Assembly: GCA_020720965.1 (NCBI GenBank)
Contig: DYNS01000047.1
Coordinates: 1 to 12,203 of the forward strand
Direction of reading: 5' to 3'
DNA: 12,203 bases
Origin: Anaerolinea sp.
Lineage (GTDB): Bacteria; Chloroflexota; Anaerolineae; Anaerolineales; Villigracilaceae
Part shown: piece by piece, positions 6,326 through 12,203 of the stretch
Position numbering within the stretch: position 1 is the first letter of the stretch
How the letters are laid out: each line of letters starts with the position of its first letter
Notes under the pieces: model-generated
What the model was told of the DNA's origin: nothing
What the model saw: the letters and a program-made list of their open reading frames with translations, nothing else
The model's database searches: none
Made by a program: the position numbers and the translations under genes

Positions 6326-6862
6326 ATGGAAAAAAAGCCCCTCCTCCTCCTCGCCGCCCTGGGCAGCATCCTCCTTTTGGCAGTCCTCGGCTACTACGGA
6401 ATACAACGCCCCACACAAACCGAATCTACCCCGGCAGCCCAAGCCACCCCTGCCCCCCTTGCCCTGCAACCCTGTGACGAGGAACCTCAGCCCCTCTGCA
6501 TCCTCTCCGCCGGGCTGGATGCCAACCAAAACCTGCTCCTCACCCTGCAATCCAACCAAAACCCCGCCCCCGAAATCTTCCTCATCACCCGCCAAAACAA
6601 CCGCCCCATCCGCTTTGGCTGCCGGGCAGTGGAACTCGCCCCAGACACCCTCTACTGCCTGGGAACCGCCTACCCCGGCATAACCTCCCTGCAAGTGCAA
6701 GCCTACAGCCACCCGCAGGGTATCCTCCTGGCAGAAGGCAGTCTCAGCATCCAAAACGGAGCCGTCTCGGTACAAGAAGCGCCCCTGCAAACCCCGCAAG
6801 TCAGAATACTGGCATTGCCCACCTCTGCCGCTTACCCGGCAGCCTACCCCGCCTACCCGTAA
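6326..6862 (+). CDS. Small single-pass membrane protein with four-cysteine extracytoplasmic domain, unknown function
   Basis: 178 residues; I do not recognise the family. Residues 5-24 (PLLLLAALGSILLLAVLGYY) are a signal anchor after a short positive N-terminus (MEKK). A Thr/Pro/Ala-rich linker (30-47) follows, then a domain with four cysteines: C50 and C58, then C99 and C111, a spacing that suggests two disulfides outside the cytoplasm. The C-terminus is a short Ala-Tyr-Pro repeat (AYPAAYPAYP, 169-178). The start at 6326 is chosen because it lies one base after the LOG stop, has AGGA five bases upstream and begins the anchor. An in-frame ATG 66 bases upstream lies inside the LOG gene and lacks support. 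The next gene starts immediately after its stop, so a functional link with that membrane protein is possible. Confidence 0.8.
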   Translation: MEKKPLLLLAALGSILLLAVLGYYGIQRPTQTESTPAAQATPAPLALQPCDEEPQPLCILSAGLDANQNLLLTLQSNQNPAPEIFLITRQNNRPIRFGCRAVELAPDTLYCLGTAYPGITSLQVQAYSHPQGILLAEGSLSIQNGAVSVQEAPLQTPQVRILALPTSAAYPAAYPAYP

Positions 6863-8602
6863 ATGCCCGCCCTCCCCGCTTTTTCCGCCGCGCCTGCCGC
6901 CTTCATGGCGGCTTTTTGGGCAATGGGAGCGCTCCTGCTCTGGGCAATCCTGCGCTCTTTGCCCCTCAGCGCCCCAGAGACCCTCAGCCTGGCAGCCGGC
7001 ATGGCAATGTTGCCCTGGGTACTCACCGGCTTGGCGGCGCTGACCTTGTGGCAAAACCTGCCCCTGCGCTTTTACTGGTCTGCGCCCCTGCTTATGCTCC
7101 TCACCGCCGCCCTCCTCCAGCGGCTGCGTCAGCAAGGCAGCGGAAAAGCCCTGCGCCTGGCGCTGCTGATGGGGGCGTTGGCGCTCTTACGCCCTCTCAG
7201 CCTCGCCCTCCCGCCCAACCCAGCCATCCTCCCCGGCTACTTCGACTCGGTTTTGCACACCCACATCCTGCAAACCCTCAACGCCTCCCCCGCAGCGCTC
7301 CCTTGGCAAACCACCAACAGCCCCCTGCCCGGTTACTATCACCTCGGCTACCACCTTTGGGCGGCAGCCATGCAAGCCATCCTGCAAATCCCTGCCCCGC
7401 AGATTCTCTTACACAGCGCCAGCCTGTTGCTGATAAGCCTGCCCCTCGCCCTATACTTCCCCGTCCATCGCCAAACCCGCTCGCAGGCGGGCGCATTGTT
7501 TGCCCTGCTGCTGGCAGGCTGGGGCTGGGAAATGCCCGAACACGCCCTGCAATGGGGAAAATTCCCCCTACTGGCAAGCCTGCCCCTGCTCGTCTCCGCC
7601 CTCAGCCTGGGGGTATACGCCCGAAAGAAAGGCTCCCGCGCCGCGTTGATTCTCGCCACCCTCGGCATGGTCGCCGCCGCCCTTACGCACAGCCGAAGCC
7701 TGCCCTTTGCCCTCCTCCTGCTTCTCAGCCTGTGGCTGGGGCAGCGGTGGCGCTCCAGTCCCCCGGCGGTACGCTGGCTGGCAGTGGGGTTGCTGATGGC
7801 AACCCTCCTCGCGCAGGGCTACCGCCTGGAGACAGATACCTCCCTGCGGCTGGCGCTTAATCCCTACCTGCACGAGGCGCCTCTCCTCAGCCTTTTGGTC
7901 TTGCTCCTTTTGCCGCTTTCCTTTTCCGCCTCGCCTGCCGGGGCATTCGCCGCGCTTTTTAGCATGAGCAGCCTGCTGCAAAGCCTGTATGCCCCCTTCG
8001 TGACCCTGCCAGGCAGAGACTATGCCCAAACCCTGCTAGACCGTCCCTTTGTGCAAACGGCTCTCTTTTTGCCCCTGGCTTTTTTGGGCGGGTTGGGCTT
8101 TGCCGGTCTGCTAAGGCGACTGCCCGCCCGCTGGCGAGGCGCAGGCGGCGCAGGCTTGCTCCTGCTCACCCTGGCGCTCATCCCCTGGGGCGCGCGGATT
8201 GAGCCTACAGACTGCTGCCAGATTTTTGGCAGAGAAGACGCCGCAGCCCTGGAATGGATGCGGGGCAACCTGCCCTCCGAGGCAAAGATTCTCATCGCGG
8301 CAGTTCCCCTCTCCGTGCAGGATGGTTCTCCTCAGCAAATTTCCCCGTCAGATGGCGGGGCGTGGATTTCCGTCCTGGCGGGCTGGCAAACCATCCCCCT
8401 CCTCAACACCACCGATTTTGGCAGCCCGCAAACCTGGCAAAGTTTGTGCGCCCAGGGGGTTACGCACCTGTACGCGGGCGGTCTGGGGCAGACTTTTAAC
8501 GTATCTTCCCTTCAATCTCTACCCGGTTGGTATGCCCCGCAGTTGATTCTGCCGGGGGCAAAAGTATGGAGGCTGCAAGGCTGCCCCGTCCAAGTGCGGT
8601 AA
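6863..8602 (+). CDS. Multipass membrane protein, GT-C glycosyltransferase-like
   Basis: 579 residues. I count about 12 hydrophobic segments from residue 7 to about 443, strongly Leu/Ala-rich. The first large loop carries GYFDSVLHTHILQTL (125-139), with D128, H132 and H134; an Asp in the first extracytoplasmic loop is typical of lipid-phosphate-sugar-dependent GT-C enzymes. A second loop has PGYYHLGYHLWAAAMQ. A soluble C-terminal part (about 445-579) starts after RIEPTDCCQIFGRED and contains ALEWMRGNLP and LYAGGLG, as in many GT-C or PMT-like bacterial proteins. The likely role is transfer of a sugar to lipid, glycan or protein at the outer membrane face, but no exact family is claimed. The ATG abuts the previous stop (TAAATG) and lacks a ribosome site, so translation is probably coupled. 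Confidence 0.75.
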   Translation: MPALPAFSAAPAAFMAAFWAMGALLLWAILRSLPLSAPETLSLAAGMAMLPWVLTGLAALTLWQNLPLRFYWSAPLLMLLTAALLQRLRQQGSGKALRLALLMGALALLRPLSLALPPNPAILPGYFDSVLHTHILQTLNASPAALPWQTTNSPLPGYYHLGYHLWAAAMQAILQIPAPQILLHSASLLLISLPLALYFPVHRQTRSQAGALFALLLAGWGWEMPEHALQWGKFPLLASLPLLVSALSLGVYARKKGSRAALILATLGMVAAALTHSRSLPFALLLLLSLWLGQRWRSSPPAVRWLAVGLLMATLLAQGYRLETDTSLRLALNPYLHEAPLLSLLVLLLLPLSFSASPAGAFAALFSMSSLLQSLYAPFVTLPGRDYAQTLLDRPFVQTALFLPLAFLGGLGFAGLLRRLPARWRGAGGAGLLLLTLALIPWGARIEPTDCCQIFGREDAAALEWMRGNLPSEAKILIAAVPLSVQDGSPQQISPSDGGAWISVLAGWQTIPLLNTTDFGSPQTWQSLCAQGVTHLYAGGLGQTFNVSSLQSLPGWYAPQLILPGAKVWRLQGCPVQVR

Positions 8603-8683
8603 AATTCGGCGGTTTTCTGTGTTTTTTTGCCATTTTTACGGCGCTCTTGCGCTGTATCCTCTCTTATGTAAAGGGTTTATCCA

Positions 8684-10906
8684 ATGAGTCAAAAACGAAT
8701 TGCAATTCTCACCAGCGGGGGAGACGCGCAAGGCATGAACGCCGCCGTCCGGTCTGTGGTGCGTACCGCGCTGGACAAAGGCATGGAAGTGTATGCCATT
8801 TACGAAGGCTACAAGGGCATGGTGAAAGGCGGCGACCTGATTCGGAAGATGGATTGGGATTCGGTTGCCGGTATCCTGCACAAGGGCGGGACGATTATCG
8901 GCACCGCCCGCAGCGCAGAATTTATGACCCGCGAAGGTCGCCGCGCCGCCGCCCGCAACCTGATTCTGAACGGAATCGACGGCATCATCGTCATCGGCGG
9001 GGATGGCTCTCTTACCGGGGCGAACCTCTTCCGGCAGGAGTGGCAAAGCCTGGTGCAGGAACTCGCCCAGAGCGCCAGCATCCCCCCGGAGGCGGTGGAA
9101 CTGTATCCCCATCTTTCTTTGGTGGGGCTGGTTGGTTCCATAGATAATGACTTTTACGGGACCGATATGACCATCGGCGCCGATTCTGCCCTGCACCGCA
9201 TTACCGAAGCCATAGATGCCATTACCAGCACCGCCGCCAGCCATCAGCGCACCTTTGTGGTAAAGGTGATGGGGCGCAACTGCGGCTACCTGGCATTGAT
9301 GAGCGCCCTGGCAACCGGGGCAGATTGGGTTCTCATCCCCGAAGCCCCGCCGGATGTGGATAACTGGAAGGAAGTGATGGCGGAGCGTTTACGCGCCGGG
9401 CGGGCTGCCGGGCGCAGGGATAGCATTGTCATTTTGGCGGAGGGCGCTCAAGACCGGCACGGAAAATATATCGGCAGCGCGGAGGTGCAAAAGGCGCTGG
9501 AAGAAAGCCTGGGCGAGGAGGTGCGCGTAACGGTGCTGGGGCATGTGCAGCGCGGAGGCAGACCAAGCGCCTTCGACCGCACCCTGGGGACGATGATGGG
9601 CTACGAGGCGGTGCAGTACATGCAAAACGCCAGCCCCAAAGAAGAGCCGGTTGTTATTGTCATCAAGAATAATCGCATTGCCACCTTGCCACTGATGGAG
9701 TGTGTGCAAAAAACCCACCTGGTTGCCGAGGCGATTGCCGCCAAAGAGTATGACCGCGCCATGCGTTTGCGCAGTTCCTCGCTTAAGGATGCCTTCGACA
9801 CCCTCAAGACCATGTCTCGCGCCCTGCCCAGCCCGCTCCAACCGGGGCAAAAACGCTTTCGGATTGCCGTGCTCAACGCGGGCGCACCCGCCCCCGGCAT
9901 GAACACTGCCAGCCGCGCCGCCATCCGCGCCGGGTTGGATAAGGGGCATATTATGCTGGGGGTCAAGAATGGCTTCGAGGGGCTTATCAACAACGAGGTG
10001 GAAGAATTCAGTTGGATGAGCGTCAGCGGTTGGGTTTCGCGGGGCGGCTCCATGCTTGGCACCAACCGCAAAACCCCCAAAGGCAAAGACCTGTATGCCA
10101 TGGCAAGGGTGATTGAAGACAATAAAATAGACGCGCTGCTCGTCATTGGCGGCTGGACTGCCTACGAAGCCGCCCACACCATGTACATCAACCGCGCCAA
10201 CTTCCCCGCCTTCAACATCCCCACCATTTGCCTGCCCGCCTCCATCAACAACAACCTGCCCGGCTCCGAGTTTAGCATTGGGGCAGATACCGCCCTGAAC
10301 AGCATTGTAGAAGCGGTGGATAAAATCAAAATGTCGGCGGTAGCCACCCGGCGCACCTTTGTGGTGGAGGTGATGGGGCATTACTGCGGCTACCTGGCGC
10401 TGATGAGCGGCATTGCCACCGGGGCAGAGCGGGTGTATATGCACGAAGAGGGCGTGACCCTGAAAAACCTGCAAGCGGATGTGGAAAGCCTGAAACGCGG
10501 GTTTGAATCGGGTCGGCGGTTGGGGCTGATGATTCGGAACGAATACGCCAACCCGGTCTATTCCACCGGTTTTATGTGCGACCTGTTTGAAGAAGAGGGC
10601 GGCAACCTCTTTGACGCTCGCCCCGCCATTTTGGGGCATTTGCAACAAGGCGGCGACCCCTCGCCCTTCGACCGCATTCAGGGCAGCCGCCTGGCGCGGA
10701 TGTGCCTGGATTATCTGTTGGATGCCTGCCAAACCGGGCGGGAGAACAGCGCCTTTATTGGAATGCTCAATGGGCAAATTCAATACCACGACATGCGAGA
10801 CTTTGACCGCGCCATAGACCCCCAATTTCAGCGCCCCAAAGAGCAGTGGTGGCTTGGTCTGCGCCCCATTGCCCAACTGCTGGCGCAGCACGGACCCCAA
10901 AAATAA
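8684..10906 (+). CDS. pfkA: Eukaryotic-type two-domain ATP-dependent 6-phosphofructokinase
   Basis: 740 residues, about twice the length of ordinary bacterial PfkA. It phosphorylates fructose 6-phosphate to fructose 1,6-bisphosphate in glycolysis. The N half (1-385) is complete: TSGGDAQGMNAAVR (about 10-23), GGDGS (105-109; Gly at the ATP-type position), GSIDND (151-156; D154 is the catalytic base equivalent to E. coli D127), MGRNCGY and GHVQRGG. The C half (about 391-740) repeats the fold: GAPAPGMNTASR, GGWTA (489-493) in place of GGDGS, SINNN (520-524) in place of SIDND, GHLQQGG, and KEQWWLGLRPI near the end. The C half lacks the catalytic Asp (N522) and is presumably regulatory, as in animal and fungal PFK. 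AAAGGG lies 8 bases before the ATG; no clear promoter is visible in the 81-bp gap before it. Its stop overlaps the next start (TAATG). Confidence 0.96.
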   Translation: MSQKRIAILTSGGDAQGMNAAVRSVVRTALDKGMEVYAIYEGYKGMVKGGDLIRKMDWDSVAGILHKGGTIIGTARSAEFMTREGRRAAARNLILNGIDGIIVIGGDGSLTGANLFRQEWQSLVQELAQSASIPPEAVELYPHLSLVGLVGSIDNDFYGTDMTIGADSALHRITEAIDAITSTAASHQRTFVVKVMGRNCGYLALMSALATGADWVLIPEAPPDVDNWKEVMAERLRAGRAAGRRDSIVILAEGAQDRHGKYIGSAEVQKALEESLGEEVRVTVLGHVQRGGRPSAFDRTLGTMMGYEAVQYMQNASPKEEPVVIVIKNNRIATLPLMECVQKTHLVAEAIAAKEYDRAMRLRSSSLKDAFDTLKTMSRALPSPLQPGQKRFRIAVLNAGAPAPGMNTASRAAIRAGLDKGHIMLGVKNGFEGLINNEVEEFSWMSVSGWVSRGGSMLGTNRKTPKGKDLYAMARVIEDNKIDALLVIGGWTAYEAAHTMYINRANFPAFNIPTICLPASINNNLPGSEFSIGADTALNSIVEAVDKIKMSAVATRRTFVVEVMGHYCGYLALMSGIATGAERVYMHEEGVTLKNLQADVESLKRGFESGRRLGLMIRNEYANPVYSTGFMCDLFEEEGGNLFDARPAILGHLQQGGDPSPFDRIQGSRLARMCLDYLLDACQTGRENSAFIGMLNGQIQYHDMRDFDRAIDPQFQRPKEQWWLGLRPIAQLLAQHGPQK

Positions 10907-12203
10907 TGTTTCGCAAAATTCTCATTGCCAACCGGGCAGAAATTGCCCTGCGCCTGATGCGCGCCGCCCGCGAGTTGGGCGTGCCAACCGTTGCCATCTA
11001 TAGCAAGGCGGATGCCAACGCCCCGCATACTCAATACGCCGAGGAAGCCCTGGAAGTGGGCGATGCCCCTGCACGGGACTCTTACCTCAACATCCCCAAC
11101 ATTCTCGCGGCGGCAGCACAAACCGGGGCAGATGCCATTCACCCTGGCTACGGATTCCTCTCGGAAAATGCCGACTTTGCCGAAGCCGTAACCGCCGCCG
11201 GGCTAACCTTCATCGGACCTTCCGCCGCCGCCATCCGCGCCATGGGCGACAAAGCCCAATCCAAGCAGCGGATGAAAGCGGCGGGCGTGCCAACCGTGCC
11301 AGGCGTGGAAGAAATTACCAGCCTGGAAACTGCCCTAAGCGCAGCGGCGGAAATCGGCTACCCGGTGTTGGTCAAAGCCTCGGCGGGCGGGGGCGGCAGG
11401 GGCATGAGAATTGTTCACAGCGCAGAGGAAATGCCAGAAGCCCTTTCCTCTGCCCGGCGCGAAGCCCAAAACGCCTTTGGCGATGAGCGCCTGCTGCTGG
11501 AAAAATACATTCAAAACGGCAGGCATGTGGAATTTCAGGTCTTTGGCGACCTGCACGGCAACCTGGTTCATCTCTTCGAGCGCGAATGTTCGGTGCAGCG
11601 CCGTCACCAAAAAATTATCGAAGAAAGCCCATCGCCCTTGCTTACGCCCGACCTGCGCCAAAAAATGGGGCAAGCCGCCCTGCAAGCCGCGAGAGCGGTG
11701 GGTTACACCAACGCCGGAACAGTGGAATTTATTGTGGATGGGGAAAACGGTGATTTTTACTTTCTGGAAATGAACACCCGCCTGCAAGTGGAACACCCGG
11801 TAACGGAACTTGTTACCGGGCTGGATTTGGCGCAGTGGCAGATACGGGCGGCAGCCGGGGAGGCATTCCCCTACACGCAACCCACCCTGAATCAGCGCGG
11901 CTGGGCGTTGGAATGCCGCCTATACGCCGAGGACGTGGCAGGGGGCTTCTTGCCCTCCACCGGGGAAGTTCTGTTTTGGAAAGAGCCGCAAGGCGCAGGG
12001 ATTCGGGTGGATGCCGGGGTGGAAAGCGGCAGCCGCGTAAGCCATTTTTACGACCCCATGCTGGCAAAAATCATCGTCCACGCCGAGGACCGCCCCCAGG
12101 CAATTGCCCGCATGAAGCGGGCGCTGGAGGAAACAGTGGTGCATGGGGTGGAAACCAACCAAACCTTTTTGCAGGAAGTTCTCTCCCACCCGGATTTTGT
12201 GGC
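10906..12203 (+). CDS. Biotin carboxylase subunit or domain of an acyl-CoA carboxylase, 3' end missing
   Basis: 432 codons are visible and the frame is open at the window edge. Biotin carboxylases carboxylate the biotin of a carrier protein using ATP and bicarbonate. The N domain starts FRKILIANRAEIALRL (Ala where NRGEIA is usual). HPGYGFLSENADF follows, then the ATP-grasp domain: K157, AGGGGRGM (160-167), H207, RRHQK (232-236), E274, and EMNTRLQVEHP (288-298), which holds the expected E288, N290, R292, Q294 and E296. All catalytic residues are present. The C part (CRLYAEDVAGGFLPSTGE, VDAGVESGSRVSHFYDPMLA) resembles propionyl- or methylcrotonyl-CoA carboxylase alpha chains more than E. coli AccC. 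It may therefore continue into a biotin-carrier domain beyond the window. It overlaps the PFK stop by one base with no ribosome site, so translation is probably coupled. Confidence 0.93.
   Translation, partial: MFRKILIANRAEIALRLMRAARELGVPTVAIYSKADANAPHTQYAEEALEVGDAPARDSYLNIPNILAAAAQTGADAIHPGYGFLSENADFAEAVTAAGLTFIGPSAAAIRAMGDKAQSKQRMKAAGVPTVPGVEEITSLETALSAAAEIGYPVLVKASAGGGGRGMRIVHSAEEMPEALSSARREAQNAFGDERLLLEKYIQNGRHVEFQVFGDLHGNLVHLFERECSVQRRHQKIIEESPSPLLTPDLRQKMGQAALQAARAVGYTNAGTVEFIVDGENGDFYFLEMNTRLQVEHPVTELVTGLDLAQWQIRAAAGEAFPYTQPTLNQRGWALECRLYAEDVAGGFLPSTGEVLFWKEPQGAGIRVDAGVESGSRVSHFYDPMLAKIIVHAEDRPQAIARMKRALEETVVHGVETNQTFLQEVLSHPDFV

Noticed and set aside
6287..7860. Overlapping open frames (minus 6287-7135, plus 6916-7860)
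   Set aside because: Both are Gly/Pro/Arg-rich shadows. The plus frame at 6863-8602 gives a coherent hydrophobic multipass protein.
8603..8683. Terminator or promoter in the gap before the PFK gene
   Set aside because: There is a run of seven T (8622-8628) but no stable stem before it. TATCCT at 8655-8660 has no -35 at a usable distance. I could not support either, so the PFK may be read from upstream or use a poor promoter.
9389..10900. 503-codon minus-strand open frame opposite the PFK gene
   Set aside because: It is a mirror of codon bias in a GC-rich gene. The translation is His/Gly/Ala-rich and motif-free, and the plus strand is an unmistakable PFK.

Overview
The window is a gene-dense, GC-rich piece of bacterial chromosome holding nine genes. 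Two are cut by the window edges: the GTPase-like gene at the left and the biotin carboxylase at the right. I see no tRNA, rRNA, CRISPR, transposase, phage or plasmid gene. The gene mix and the protein style suggest an environmental bacterium, possibly Chloroflexota (Anaerolineae-like): an SPFH protein, an HtrA with a lipobox-like signal, a LOG protein, a GT-C-like membrane protein and a double-length phosphofructokinase. This placement is inference and has not been tested.

Layout. Positions 1-1182 (minus) hold most of a COG2403-type predicted GTPase. A divergent promoter region of about 290 bp separates it from a 661-residue SPFH/Band 7 protein (1477-3462, plus). That protein and the next gene converge on a strong bidirectional hairpin terminator (3479-3512). 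Positions 5620 to 3522 (minus) form a proteostasis pair, a CbpA-type J-domain co-chaperone followed by an HtrA-like serine protease anchored to or secreted across the membrane. A second, compact divergent promoter region (5621-5742) also drives a plus-strand cluster: a LOG-family phosphoribohydrolase, a small single-pass membrane protein and a large multipass GT-C-like membrane protein. These three are packed with 0-1 bp gaps. After 81 bp comes a second plus-strand pair: a 740-residue eukaryotic-type 6-phosphofructokinase and, overlapping it by one base, the biotin carboxylase part of an acyl-CoA carboxylase.

How the genes fit together. The J-protein and HtrA are a plausible stress-response unit that folds or degrades damaged proteins. 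PFK and the carboxylase link glycolytic flux with acyl-CoA metabolism. The LOG, small membrane and GT-C genes look co-transcribed, but a shared function is not evident.

Two points stand out. The SPFH protein carries about four copies of a beta-rich motif in front of its SPFH domain, followed by a long coiled coil. This order recalls eukaryotic major vault protein, and codon use changes sharply at the domain junction. The PFK is a fused two-lobed enzyme whose motifs match animal and fungal PFK more closely than ordinary short bacterial PfkA, with an intact catalytic N half and a degenerate, presumably regulatory, C half.
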